From the NCBI GenBank assembly GCA_035506135.1, contig DATJPY010000038.1:1-31163 (forward strand): DNA of 31,163 bases, read 5' to 3'. The stretch's first letter is position 1; each line of letters starts with the position of its first letter. This DNA is from DATJPY01 sp035506135. Lineage in GTDB: Bacteria > Myxococcota_A > UBA9160 > PR03. The notes below the pieces were generated by a model that worked only from the letters and a program-made list of their open reading frames with translations, was not told where the DNA came from and made no database searches. The translations under genes and the position numbers were made by a program. Of this stretch, positions 17,441-28,219 are shown in pieces.

Positions 17441-18348
17441 TCGCGGAAGCGCCTCAGCAGGTCGCCGTACGCATCGATGCGGCGGTCGCGCAGGAACGGC
17501 CAGCCGCGCCGCATCTCTTCGATCGCAGAGAGGTCGCAATCGACGACGAGCGTCTCCTCCTGGGTCGCCGAGGCGCGCGCCAGCACGCGGCCGAACGGAT
17601 CGGCCACGAACGACTGCCCCCAGAAGGTGAGGCGCTCCTCGACGCCCACCCGGTTCACGACCGCGACGAAGACGCCGTTGGCGATGGCGTGGGCGCGCTG
17701 CGTGGTCTCCCAGGCGTCGTGCTCGGCCGCCTCCCACTCGGGCCGCACGCCGGTCTCCCAGCCGATCGCCGTCGGGTAGGCGAGGATCTGCGCCCCGGCC
17801 AGCGCGGTGAGGCGGGCGGCCTCCGGGAACCACTGGTCCCAGCAGACCAGCGTGCCGACGCGCGCGGCGCGCGTCTCGAAGGCGCGGAACCCGAGGTCGC
17901 CCGGCGTGAAGTAGAACTTCTCGTAGTAGAGCGGGTCGTCGGGGATGTGCATCTTGCGGTAGATGCCGGCGATCGCGCCGTCGGCATCGATCACGACCGC
18001 CGTGTTGTGGTAGAGCCCCTCGGCGCGCCGCTCGAAGACCGAGGTCACGACCGCCACGCCGCGCGCGGCAGCGACCTTGGCGACCGCCTCGACGCTCGGG
18101 CCCGGCACGGGCTCCGCCAGCGCGAAGCGCGCGGAGTCCTCGGCCTGGCAGAAGTAGCGGGTGCGGAAGAGCTCGGGCAGGCACACGAGCCGCGCGCCGC
18201 GGCCCGCGGCGTCCTCGATCCCGGCGAGGGCCCGCGCCAGGTTGTCGTCGGGGCGCTCCGAGCAGCGGAGCTGCACGAGGCCGATGCGCAGCCGCTCGGC
18301 GCGACCCCCGTGCGGCGTCACCCCCCCACCCGAAGACGCGGACGACAT
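17437..18348 (-). CDS. aguB: N-carbamoylputrescine amidase (nitrilase superfamily)
   Basis: A 303-residue protein with the nitrilase-fold triad E59 (LPELF), K132 (YRKMHIPDDP) and C169 (LVCWDQWFPE). FFTPGD-like and TAIGWE regions are typical of AguB. It would hydrolyse N-carbamoylputrescine to putrescine, CO2 and ammonia, completing arginine-derived polyamine synthesis with aguA directly downstream (four-base overlap). ATG 18348 is used; an in-frame GTG about ten codons later, just before the conserved RLRIGLVQL, is an equally possible start because no clear ribosome binding site precedes either. The pairing with aguA makes the substrate call strong for this broad superfamily. Confidence 0.9.
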   Translation of the reverse strand: MSSASSGGGVTPHGGRAERLRIGLVQLRCSERPDDNLARALAGIEDAAGRGARLVCLPELFRTRYFCQAEDSARFALAEPVPGPSVEAVAKVAAARGVAVVTSVFERRAEGLYHNTAVVIDADGAIAGIYRKMHIPDDPLYYEKFYFTPGDLGFRAFETRAARVGTLVCWDQWFPEAARLTALAGAQILAYPTAIGWETGVRPEWEAAEHDAWETTQRAHAIANGVFVAVVNRVGVEERLTFWGQSFVADPFGRVLARASATQEETLVVDCDLSAIEEMRRGWPFLRDRRIDAYGDLLRRFRD

Positions 18349-18393
18349 GGGCGCTGAGCTTGGGGGACGGGGAGTCCGCCTGCAACCGCCCGG

Positions 18394-18416
18394 GCCGTGA
18401 CCGTCCCCGTCACGGC
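18394..18416. promoter_or_regulatory. Inverted repeat in the aguB / NYN divergent gap
   Basis: GCCGTGAC (18394-18401) and GTCACGGC (18409-18416) are perfect 8-bp arms around a seven-base loop. It sits midway in the 100-bp gap between the divergent aguB and NYN genes, a position that suits an operator. A structural or chance origin is possible in such GC-rich DNA. Confidence 0.4.
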
Positions 18417-18448
18417 GCCCGTCCATGGTCGGTCCGGGAGGAGCGGCC

Positions 18449-19057
18449 ATGGCGGATGGGCCGGAGATCGGAGGGCTGGAGATCGGAAGGACGGGGACGA
18501 CTGGGGACTTCGGCGAGTGCGAGCGGCCGCTCGCGTGCTTCCTGCGCGAGGTCGCGGGCGCGCTCGCAGTGATGGGCGCCTTCGTGGCGCTCTCGCTCGG
18601 CGCCGCCGCCCTCGAAGCGACCCGCGCGCCCGAGTACCCTCCGGCGGCGGTGGCGGAGGCGCAGGCGGACGACGGCGCGGCCCCGACGACGTGGCTGGTC
18701 GACGGGTTCAACCTGCTCCACGTCGCCGTCCTCCGCGGCGGGCCGCGCCGCGAGTGGTGGCGCGAGCAGAACCGCGCCGAGGTCGTCGCCCTCGCGCGCG
18801 GCTTCGACGATCCGCGCGCCGAGGTGGTGGTGGTCTTCGACGGGGCGCGCGGCGCCGAGGACGCGGAGACCCGGGGAGGACCCCGCGTGGTGTTCGCCGC
18901 CTCGGCCGACGAGTGGATGCTCGCGGCCCTCCGCGCGGCCTCGGATCCGTCGCGCATCGCGGTCGTCACGGCCGACCGGCGGCTCGCCGACCGCGCGCGG
19001 CACCGCGGCGCGCGCGTGGTGCGACCCACCGAGTTCGCAGCCCGCTGCCGGAGCTGA
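18449..19057 (+). CDS. Membrane-anchored NYN (YacP/PIN-like) domain protein
   Basis: A 202-residue protein from ATG 18449, with GGGAGG (18436-18441) seven bases upstream. Residues about 35-57 form one hydrophobic helix (VAGALAVMGAFVALSLGAAAL). An Ala/Pro-rich linker follows, then a NYN/YacP-like domain from about residue 81: WLVDGFNLLH (D85, N88), VVVVFDG (D131), SADEWM (D154) and VVTADRRLADRARHRGARVV (D176), ending VRPTEFA. These acidic residues are the metal-binding set of PIN-fold ribonucleases. YacP-type proteins are usually soluble, so the N-terminal anchor is unusual. RNA cleavage at the membrane is inferred. It stands alone between divergent aguB and the RND gene. Confidence 0.75.
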   Translation: MADGPEIGGLEIGRTGTTGDFGECERPLACFLREVAGALAVMGAFVALSLGAAALEATRAPEYPPAAVAEAQADDGAAPTTWLVDGFNLLHVAVLRGGPRREWWREQNRAEVVALARGFDDPRAEVVVVFDGARGAEDAETRGGPRVVFAASADEWMLAALRAASDPSRIAVVTADRRLADRARHRGARVVRPTEFAARCRS

Positions 19058-19093
19058 GCCCGTCGGGGAGCGGGGTCCATAGACCTCGGGGCG

Positions 19094-19120
19094 GAGCCGG
19101 CCGGGCTCCCAGACCGGCTC
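19094..19120 (+). terminator. Possible terminator hairpin after the NYN gene
   Basis: GAGCCGG (19094-19100) pairs with CCGGCTC (19114-19120) across a 13-base loop, 37 bases after the NYN stop. There is no T tract. The 256-bp gap 19058-19313 otherwise holds a promoter candidate and no recognisable gene. Confidence 0.3.
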
Positions 19121-19157
19121 GGGGCGCCACCCGCTCCCGTTCTCGGCCCCGGAGTGC

Positions 19158-19185
19158 TTGACCCGGGGGAGCCATCGGTCATAAC
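19158..19185 (+). promoter_or_regulatory. Candidate sigma70-type promoter for the RND gene
   Basis: TTGACC (19158-19163) and CATAAC (19180-19185) are separated by 16 bases, matching five and four of six consensus positions. They would give a 5' leader of about 120 bases before ATG 19314. The leader contains the short symmetric GAAACGCTTTC (19251-19261). Confidence 0.5.
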
Positions 19186-19313
19186 GTTCGCCCCGGGTGT
19201 GCCGACCTCCCCCCGGTGGCGGTCTCCTCCCGGGCGCCGAGAGCGACTGGGAAACGCTTTCGTTGGTCCGGGCGTCAACCCCCTAGTGCGGGATCCACCC
19301 GCGAGAGGCCTTC

Positions 19314-22300
19314 ATGTCGGAAACCCCGCCCGTCTCCCACGCGCGACCCACGCGGACGCTCGCGTTCGCGCGACAGGTCGTGCGCCACCGCTTCCCGATC
19401 GCCATCGGCCTGGTCCTCGTCACGCTGTTCTTCCTCTACCCGATCGTGAACGCGGTGCTCGCGGGGCTCGGCCACAAGCTCCCCGGTCCGGTGGTGCGCG
19501 TCGACACCTCGGCGCGTGCGCAGTACCCGGATCATCCCTTCATCCACGCGCAGGACAAGTTCGGCAAGAAGTTCGGCACCTCGTCGCTGGTCGCGATCGG
19601 CGTCGTCGTGAAGGACGGCAACATCTTCACGCCCGAGACGCTCCAGAAGCTCGCGAAGATCACCAAGGCCGTCGACGGCGTCGGCTTCGACAGCCAGAAC
19701 GACAAGCGCGAGGAGCTGCGTGCCAAGCTCGAGGCCCAGGGCCTGACGGGCGAGAAGCTGATCAAGGAGCTCGACCGCAACTACCCGCCCTATCCGGTGA
19801 ACCACGACCAGGTCCGCTCGCTCGCGCACCCGAGCACCCGCGCCGTTCAGATCGAGCCCGACGGCTCGATCACCTCCGACGTTCTGATGAAGAAGGTGCC
19901 CGAGACCCAGGAGGAGGCGGACAAGCTGCGCGAGGTCGTGCTGCAGAATCCGCCCTTCATCTACGGCCGCCTGGTCTCGTGGGACGAGAAGGGCGCTCTG
20001 GTGACCGCCGGCTTCGTGACCGACCGCCTCTCCGGCGCCGAGGTCTACCGCGCCGTCTTCAATCACATCGAGAAGATCAAGGAGGACTTCGAGGACCCGG
20101 CCTGCCACGCCGCCGACGAGGCGAACTGGATCACCCGGTTCGGCCGCACGCTGGCGCGCCCCTTCGTCAGCATGTCGACCACCCACTCGATCCCGGAAGG
20201 CTGCAACTTCCAGATCTACATCTCCGGCGAGCCGGTGCACGTCGGCTGGATCCTGAAGCACGCCTTCGAGATCGGGATCTACGTCGCGCTCACGGTGATC
20301 GTGATCTTCCTGCTGCTGCTGCTCTACTTCCGCCGCCTGCACGGCGTGCTGATCCCATTCGTGGCCGCGGTCATCACCGTGATCTGGGGAACCGGCTTCA
20401 CCGGATGGACGGGGATCACCTTCGACCCACTCGTGCTGGTGATCCCGATGATCATCACCGCGCGCGCCGTCTCGCACACCGTGCAGATGGCCGAGCGCTT
20501 CTTCGAGGACTACGAGATCCTGGCGCCGAAGTACGGCGACCCGCGCGCGGCCAAGATCGAGGCCGCCACCATCGCGATGGCCGAGCTGATCGTGCCCGGA
20601 ACGCTGGGCATCCTGGTCGACGTGGGCGGCCTCCTGGTGATCCTCGTCACCTCGATCCCCGAGATGCGCGACCTCGCCAAGTTCGGCGCCTTCTGGGTGA
20701 CCTCGATCCTGTTCACCGTCGAGATCCTCCACCCCGTGATGATCTGCTACCTGCCCGCCCCGAAGGAGACGGAGCACTTCCTGCCCCAGACGATGGTGCG
20801 CTTCACGCGCTGGATCGGCTGGGTCACCACGCATCCGCGCTGGAAGTACGTGGTCGCCGCCATCACGCTGATCCTGTTCATCGGCTCGACGTACATCACG
20901 CTCTTCTACTCCAAGATCGGGCAGGCGACACCCGGCTCGCCGCTGCTGTGGCCGAATCACGAGTTCAACATCGCGACCGACGAGATCGCCAAGCGCTTCG
21001 GGGGCGTCGATTCGTTCGTGATCTTCTCGAGCGGCGACCGCGAGAATGCCAGCGCCGACCCGCTGCCGATCCAGCGCATGACCGAGTTCGAGCGCTGGAT
21101 GGAGTCGTACACCAATCTCGGGGCATCGGTGTCGATCGCGCCGATCATCCGCGGCTACTGGCGCATGAACCACTACGGCGACCCGAAGTGGCAGTTCGTG
21201 CCGGACCACCCGGGCACCGTGCGGACGGTGATCTTCCAGCTCCGCACCAACGGGGCGCCGGGCTTCCTGCGCCCCTTCATGACCGACGACAGCCGCGACG
21301 CCAACGTCGCGTTCTTCTACCCCGATCACAAGGGCGACACGATCGAGAAGGCGGTGCTCGCCTCCGACGCGTTCATCAAGGACAACCCGATCGGCGAGGT
21401 GATCGTCCGGCTCGACAAGGACCAGGCGCGCGACGGCGCGCCCATCTTCGACCGCGAGCGCCTGACCGACATCTGGTACTACATGCTCGGGCCGCTGCTG
21501 CCGCCGAGGAACCACACGCTCCACGTGCAGCTCCGCAAGGACGGCAGCTACGCCGCGATCCCGGCGCACTCGGCCAAGGACGGCCTGCCGACCTGGATCG
21601 ACGAGTTCCGCGAGAAGGCCGTCGCCGACTACAACACCGAGAAGGATGCCGTCGAGGAGGGTGAGTACTTCTCGTGGCCCAAGACGCTCGCGGACTGGAA
21701 GAAGACCGACGTCAACCAGTGGTGGGAGAGCGACGAGTTCGGCGTGCGGGCGGTGGCGGTCAACACCAAGGACCTGATCGTCCAGGACATGAAAGCCGTC
21801 GACTCGACGCCCAAGTACCAGCCGACCAACTCGTGGACCCGCGGCGTCCAGTTCGTGATGGCGGGCGGGATCATGGGCATCCTCGCCGCGATCAATGACG
21901 AGGTGGAGCGCAGCCACGTCGCGAACATCACCCTGATCTTCGCGGTGATCTTCGTGCTGCACTCGATCACGTACCAGTCGATGGCGAGCGGCGGGATCAT
22001 CTTCCTGCAGATCGCCACGGCGACGCTGATCTCGCTGGCGTACATGGCGTTGCGCGGCGTCGGGCTCAACATCAACACGCTGCCCGTGCAGTCGGTGGGC
22101 GTCGGCATCGGGGTCGACTACGCGATCTACATCGTGGACCGCATCCGACAGGAGGTGGTCGACACCGAGGACATCGACGAGGCCGTGCGCCGCGCGGTGC
22201 GCACGACCGGGATGGCGGTGAGCTTCACCGCCACCACCGTGGTGGGCGGCATCATCCTGTGGTCCTTCTCGAACCTGCGCTTCCAGGCGGAGATGGCCCA

Positions 22301-22469
22301 GCTCCTGGTGATCCTGATGGTGGTCAACATGCTGGGCGCGATCACGGTGGTGCCGACCTTCTACTCGATCCTGCGGCCGCGGGTCGCGACGGCGCTGCTC
22401 TCCGACGAGCAGAAGGAAGCGATCCGCATCCAGAAGGAGCACGAGCGCCACCTCGAACACCACGCCTGA
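19314..22469 (+). CDS. RND superfamily (MMPL/COG1033-type) transporter
   Basis: A 1051-residue inner-membrane protein. TM1 is at about residues 28-46, followed by a first large extracytoplasmic loop (about 55-310) and a helix bundle (about 315-490) starting IGIYVALTVIVIFLLLLLYF. TM7 (about 515-535) precedes a second large loop (about 540-855), and a second bundle (about 860-1025) completes the twofold RND layout. The second half carries GVGIGVDYAIYIVDRIRQE with D935-Y936, where RND pumps place proton-relay residues. The single-chain form without an adjacent adaptor or outer-membrane gene resembles the predicted-exporter/HpnN-like group that moves lipids or hydrophobic molecules, rather than AcrB drug pumps. 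Substrate is unknown. It is monocistronic and converges with ppsR across 28 bases. Confidence 0.85.
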   Translation: MSETPPVSHARPTRTLAFARQVVRHRFPIAIGLVLVTLFFLYPIVNAVLAGLGHKLPGPVVRVDTSARAQYPDHPFIHAQDKFGKKFGTSSLVAIGVVVKDGNIFTPETLQKLAKITKAVDGVGFDSQNDKREELRAKLEAQGLTGEKLIKELDRNYPPYPVNHDQVRSLAHPSTRAVQIEPDGSITSDVLMKKVPETQEEADKLREVVLQNPPFIYGRLVSWDEKGALVTAGFVTDRLSGAEVYRAVFNHIEKIKEDFEDPACHAADEANWITRFGRTLARPFVSMSTTHSIPEGCNFQIYISGEPVHVGWILKHAFEIGIYVALTVIVIFLLLLLYFRRLHGVLIPFVAAVITVIWGTGFTGWTGITFDPLVLVIPMIITARAVSHTVQMAERFFEDYEILAPKYGDPRAAKIEAATIAMAELIVPGTLGILVDVGGLLVILVTSIPEMRDLAKFGAFWVTSILFTVEILHPVMICYLPAPKETEHFLPQTMVRFTRWIGWVTTHPRWKYVVAAITLILFIGSTYITLFYSKIGQATPGSPLLWPNHEFNIATDEIAKRFGGVDSFVIFSSGDRENASADPLPIQRMTEFERWMESYTNLGASVSIAPIIRGYWRMNHYGDPKWQFVPDHPGTVRTVIFQLRTNGAPGFLRPFMTDDSRDANVAFFYPDHKGDTIEKAVLASDAFIKDNPIGEVIVRLDKDQARDGAPIFDRERLTDIWYYMLGPLLPPRNHTLHVQLRKDGSYAAIPAHSAKDGLPTWIDEFREKAVADYNTEKDAVEEGEYFSWPKTLADWKKTDVNQWWESDEFGVRAVAVNTKDLIVQDMKAVDSTPKYQPTNSWTRGVQFVMAGGIMGILAAINDEVERSHVANITLIFAVIFVLHSITYQSMASGGIIFLQIATATLISLAYMALRGVGLNINTLPVQSVGVGIGVDYAIYIVDRIRQEVVDTEDIDEAVRRAVRTTGMAVSFTATTVVGGIILWSFSNLRFQAEMAQLLVILMVVNMLGAITVVPTFYSILRPRVATALLSDEQKEAIRIQKEHERHLEHHA

Positions 22470-22497
22470 CGGCGCGCGCAGGGGCGCGATCGGACGG

Positions 22498-23367
22498 CTA
22501 GACGCCCGACCCGGACCGCAGGCTGCGCTCGTGCAGCTCGAGGATGCGCGAGGCATTCTCCTCGACGGCGCGCCCGCTCACGTCGAGGAGCTTCCAGCCG
22601 CGCGAGCGGAACAGCCGCCGCGCGTCCTCGAGCTCCCGAGAGATCGACTCGGCGTTGGCGTAGTCGAGCCATGGCGGCGCCCCGAGCGAGCGCATCCGCG
22701 CCTGGCGGATCGTCAGCAGGCGGGCGGGATCGGCCACGAGCCCGAACACCTTGCTCGGGTCGAGCTCGAAGAGGGGGCGCGGCAGCGGCAGGTCCGGAAT
22801 GACCGGCACGTTGCCCGTCTTGTAGCCGCGCTGCGCCAGGTACATCGAGAGCGGCGTCTTCGAGGTGCGCGACGGGCCGACCAGCACGAGGTCGGCCTGG
22901 AACAGGGTGTGCGGATTGGCGCCGTCGTCGTGCCGCACCGCGAACTCGACGGCCTCGATGCGCCGGAAGTAGTCGTCGGAGAAGCCGTGCAGCAGGCCTG
23001 GCTCGTGGCGGGGCTCGGCGTGCAGGTGCTCGGCGATGTTCGAGATGAGCGGACCGAGCAGGTCGACGGTCGGCACGCCGCGCTCGGCGCCGTGCTCGCG
23101 GAGCACCTGCGCAGCCGGCCGATTCACGACGGTGAACACGACCAGCGCGCCGGCGTGCTCGGCCTCCTGGATCACCGTGCGCGCCTCGGCCGCGCTGCGC
23201 ACGTCGGCGAACTTGCGCATCCGCCAGCGCGCGTTGAACTGCAGCATCGCCGCGCGCACGGTGTCGGCCGCCGTCTCGCCCGTGCCGTCGGAGACCACGA
23301 AGATCTCGGCCCAGTCGGCGCCGGAGGGGGTCGGGTGGACGGGGCTGCGCGCGGACTTCTCCCCCAC
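22498..23367 (-). CDS. ppsR: PEP synthase regulatory protein (kinase/pyrophosphorylase, PpsR)
   Basis: A 289-residue DUF299/PSRP protein: EIFVVSDGTGETAADTVRAA at the start, VNRPAAQVLREHG, DLLGPLI, the nucleotide-binding LVGPSRTSKTPLSMYLAQRG, and YKTGNVPVIPDLPLP. PpsR-type enzymes reversibly phosphorylate a Thr next to the catalytic His of PEP synthase (or of pyruvate phosphate dikinase), switching gluconeogenic flux. The target gene is not in the window. GTG 23367 is preferred: it gives near-family length and has TACGCT six bases upstream, in the leaderless pattern seen elsewhere here. An ATG at 23403 would overlap the divergent leuS start. Confidence 0.88.
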   Translation of the reverse strand: MGEKSARSPVHPTPSGADWAEIFVVSDGTGETAADTVRAAMLQFNARWRMRKFADVRSAAEARTVIQEAEHAGALVVFTVVNRPAAQVLREHGAERGVPTVDLLGPLISNIAEHLHAEPRHEPGLLHGFSDDYFRRIEAVEFAVRHDDGANPHTLFQADLVLVGPSRTSKTPLSMYLAQRGYKTGNVPVIPDLPLPRPLFELDPSKVFGLVADPARLLTIRQARMRSLGAPPWLDYANAESISRELEDARRLFRSRGWKLLDVSGRAVEENASRILELHERSLRSGSGV

Positions 23368-23373
23368 GCCGCG

Positions 23374-23379
23374 AGCGTA
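23374..23379 (-). promoter_or_regulatory. Candidate -10 element for ppsR (leaderless)
   Basis: On the minus strand TACGCT ends six bases before GTG 23367, with no ribosome binding site. It forms a back-to-back pair with the leuS element ten bases away. Confidence 0.35.
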
Positions 23380-23388
23380 GCCCGGCGC

Positions 23389-23394
23389 TATCGT
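23389..23394 (+). promoter_or_regulatory. Candidate -10 element for leuS (leaderless)
   Basis: TATCGT ends seven bases before the leuS ATG. The 34-bp ppsR-leuS gap leaves no room for a long leader, so a transcript starting at the ATG is plausible. Confidence 0.4.
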
Positions 23395-23401
23395 CCGGCC
23401 C

Positions 23402-26164
<2,763 letters not shown>

Positions 26165-26368
26165 GTGGCCGCCGTGTCGAAGGCGCTCGGCGCGCTGACC
26201 CGCCACCCGGTGATCGCCGGCACGCTCATCACGTGCACCGTGCTCGGCGCCGCGCTCGGCTTCTACCTGCTCGCGGGAGACTGGTCGGCGATGCGCCGCA
26301 TCGCGGCCGGCGCCGTCGCGGGCGGCGGCGTGGGCCTGCTGATCACCGCGACGAAGATGCTCGACTGA
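26165..26368 (+). CDS. Small hypothetical membrane protein downstream of leuS
   Basis: A 67-residue protein starting at GTG 26165 directly after the leuS stop; GTG 26174 (with TAGG upstream) is an alternative. Two hydrophobic helices are seen at about residues 17-37 (IAGTLITCTVLGAALGFYLL) and 45-62 (AAGAVAGGGVGLLITAT), joined by GDWSAMRR. I do not recognise a family. The usual leuS neighbour LptE is not this protein, as there is no lipobox or secreted domain. The last 26 bases overlap the convergent CxxC gene. Third-position GC bias supports coding. Confidence 0.55.
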   Translation: MAAVSKALGALTRHPVIAGTLITCTVLGAALGFYLLAGDWSAMRRIAAGAVAGGGVGLLITATKMLD

Positions 26369-26627
26369 CCTCGAGCGCGGCGGCCTCCCGGTCCTCGCGC
26401 CGCGCCTCCTCCTCGAGCTGCCGCGCACGGCGGCGCACCCACCAGATGAGCCCGCCGATCAGCACGAAGGGCAGCAGCGTGAGCAGCATCGTGGTGCCGA
26501 AGAAGGCCTTGCGCGAGAGGTCGCTCTGGCCGCCGAAACACACCGCGCAGGCCGTCGCCGCGCGCGGCGCCGCGAGAAGCAGCGCCGGCGCGAGACCCAC
26601 CGCGAGCTGCCGCAGCGACCGGCTCAC
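26343..26627 (-). CDS. Small CxxC membrane protein of the oxidase operon
   Basis: A 94-residue protein. GTG 26627 overlaps the upstream stop (GTGA). A signal-peptide-like segment (residues 5-25) ends at ACAVCFGG, then SDLSRKAFFGTT and a second helix (about 45-63, MLLTLLPFVLIGGLIWW), with a charged tail RRRARQLEEEARRED. The Cys pair just after the export signal would lie outside the membrane. Similar short CxxC-type proteins are found at the ends of cytochrome oxidase clusters in several phyla; a role in oxidase assembly or metal handling is only a guess. It is the last gene of the leftward operon and overlaps the convergent small gene by 26 bases. Confidence 0.65.
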   Translation of the reverse strand: MSRSLRQLAVGLAPALLLAAPRAATACAVCFGGQSDLSRKAFFGTTMLLTLLPFVLIGGLIWWVRRRARQLEEEARREDREAAALEVSRASSSR

Positions 26628-27220
26628 AGGTACACCACGCCGTACAGGATGGGCCAGACGATCACGACGAAGTACCAGAATACGGCCGCCATGGCGAGCT
26701 GGCTCTGCGCCAGCCAACCGCGCTGCAGCCGCACCCCCGTGTAGACCAGCAGCGCCAGCGCCGCGATCGCGTGGAGCGCGTGCATGCCGACGATCAGGTA
26801 GAAGAAGGATCCCAGCGTGCTCGAGGTCAGCGTCAGGCCCTGCCGGATCAGGCGGAACCACTCGACGCCCTGGAGGGCGACGAAGCCGGCGCCGAGCCCG
26901 ATCGAGAGCAGGAGTGGCCGGCGCGCGCGGGCGCGGTCGCGCCGGAAGGCGCGCTGGGCCCACACGAGCAGGACGCCGCTCGCGAGCAGCATCGCCGTGT
27001 TGAAGGCGGTCGAGGCGACGGGCAGCCGCGGCTGGCCGGGCGGCGGCCACACCAGCGCGGCGGCGCGCAGGATGGAGAAGGCGCTGATCAGTCCGGCGAA
27101 CAGCATCCCCTCGCAGATCACGAAGATCAGCATGCCCATGACCCCGTTGGGCACGAGCGGCTGCCTGCGGGACTCTGCGACGACGCGGATGCGACCGTAG
27201 CCCGGGCTGTTGGCGGGCAC
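26624..27220 (-). CDS. Second cytochrome c oxidase subunit III-like protein
   Basis: A 198-residue protein of the heme-copper oxidase subunit III family with five predicted helices. GMLIFVICEGMLFAGLISAF carries the family Glu in the first helix; LQGVEWFRLI, GSFFYLIVGMHALHAIAALA and FWYFVVIVWPILYGVVYL follow. It is divergent from the other subunit III at 27630-28208: it has a longer N-terminus and a basic AFRRDRARARR loop. It may replace or accompany that subunit, or serve a second oxidase form. It lies nine bases after subunit IV and overlaps the next gene by four. Confidence 0.85.
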   Translation of the reverse strand: MPANSPGYGRIRVVAESRRQPLVPNGVMGMLIFVICEGMLFAGLISAFSILRAAALVWPPPGQPRLPVASTAFNTAMLLASGVLLVWAQRAFRRDRARARRPLLLSIGLGAGFVALQGVEWFRLIRQGLTLTSSTLGSFFYLIVGMHALHAIAALALLVYTGVRLQRGWLAQSQLAMAAVFWYFVVIVWPILYGVVYL

Positions 27221-27229
27221 GGCGACCTC

Positions 27230-27622
27230 CTAGTGCTCGCCTCCGTGCTCGGCGGGCACGGCGACCGGCGCCTGGTGGAGCCAGCTGGGCTTCTCCCAGT
27301 CGGTCCCGCGCGCCTTCATCACGTCCGGCGACGCGGCTGCGAAGAAGAGCAGCATGAAGATCACCATGGTGCCGACCAGGTAGGCCACGTAGCGCGGGGC
27401 CACGTTCAGGTGCATGAAGTTCTTGACGACCATGTACGCCTTCACGATCGCGATGCCGAAGGCCGTGATCAGCGTGACCGCACGGATGCCGACGAAGGGG
27501 CCCGCCACGCTCACGACGAGCAGCGAGGCCAGGATCGCCCAGATCTTCACGTAGTTGGGGTGGTGGGTGTGCGCCTCGTAGGCGGGGCTCTCGGCGTGCG
27601 GCGTGTGCTCGGCGTGCGACAT
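27230..27622 (-). CDS. Cytochrome c oxidase subunit IV, prokaryotic type
   Basis: A 130-residue protein. A His-rich soluble start (HAEHTPHAES, HTHHPNYVKIW) is followed by three hydrophobic helices (about 28-46, 48-66 and 80-98). VVKNFMHLNVAPRYVAYLVG between the last two is the recognisable core of prokaryotic COX IV (CtaF/CoxD-like). It is a small accessory subunit without cofactors. The C-terminal tail is polar and again ends in His/Glu. It sits between the two subunit III genes, seven bases after the first. Confidence 0.85.
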   Translation of the reverse strand: MSHAEHTPHAESPAYEAHTHHPNYVKIWAILASLLVVSVAGPFVGIRAVTLITAFGIAIVKAYMVVKNFMHLNVAPRYVAYLVGTMVIFMLLFFAAASPDVMKARGTDWEKPSWLHQAPVAVPAEHGGEH

Positions 27623-27629
27623 GGCCCTC

Positions 27630-28208
27630 TCACTTCGCGATGTAGAGGAGCGGGAAGAGGAAGATCCAGACGACGTCGACGAAGTGCCAGTAGATCCCGA
27701 TCAGCTCGACGCGGTGGAGCTCGAGGTACTTCCGCGCGTCCGCCGCGACGATCAGCATGATGATGACGCCGCCGAGCACGTGCAGCGCGTGCAGGCCGCA
27801 GGCCGTGTAGTAGAACGACCAGAACGTGCTCGAGGTGATGGTGAAGCCCTCCCGGATCTCGTGGGTCCACTCGAAGGACTTGACGACCAGGAAGGTGAGC
27901 CCGCCCAAGCTCGTGAGATACAGCATGCGCGCGGCCTTGGGCCCGTTGCCCTCCTCGGCCGCCTTGTGGCCGAGCACGGCGAACAGGCTCGAGGTCAGCA
28001 GCACGAAGGTGTTGAAGGCGCCGATCCAGGTGTTGGTGTTGGCGGCTGCGGCCGTGAACGCGTCGTGCGAGAGGCGGAACATCACGTAGGACGCGATGAT
28101 GCCGCCGAAGATCACGATCTCGGAGGCGATCACCCACCAGACGGCCAAGCGGCCGGTGGGCATCCCTGCGGCGCTGCGGGTGTTGGCGATCGGACGGGCG
28201 GCGGACAT
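27630..28208 (-). CDS. coxC: Cytochrome c oxidase subunit III
   Basis: A 192-residue protein from ATG 28208, eleven bases after the coxA stop. It is the short five-helix form of subunit III: VWWVIASEIVIFGGIIASYV (family Glu in SEIV), NTFVLLTSSLFAVLG, KSFEWTHEIREGFTITSSTF, YTACGLHALHVLGG and YWHFVDVVWIFLFPLLYI. Subunit III binds structural lipids and sustains turnover of the subunit I proton channel. The sequence is a closer match to canonical bacterial coxC than the downstream copy. Confidence 0.92.
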   Translation of the reverse strand: MSAARPIANTRSAAGMPTGRLAVWWVIASEIVIFGGIIASYVMFRLSHDAFTAAAANTNTWIGAFNTFVLLTSSLFAVLGHKAAEEGNGPKAARMLYLTSLGGLTFLVVKSFEWTHEIREGFTITSSTFWSFYYTACGLHALHVLGGVIIMLIVAADARKYLELHRVELIGIYWHFVDVVWIFLFPLLYIAK

Positions 28209-28219
28209 CGGGATCCTCG

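Noticed and set aside
19251..19261. LacI-type operator-like GAAACGCTTTC upstream of the RND gene
   Set aside because: Only four bases per arm are symmetric and no regulator gene is nearby; chance is likely.
19275..22556. A 1093-codon frame antisense to the RND transporter
   Set aside because: Composition is Asp/His/Arg-rich without motifs, and it covers a clear RND gene on the other strand.
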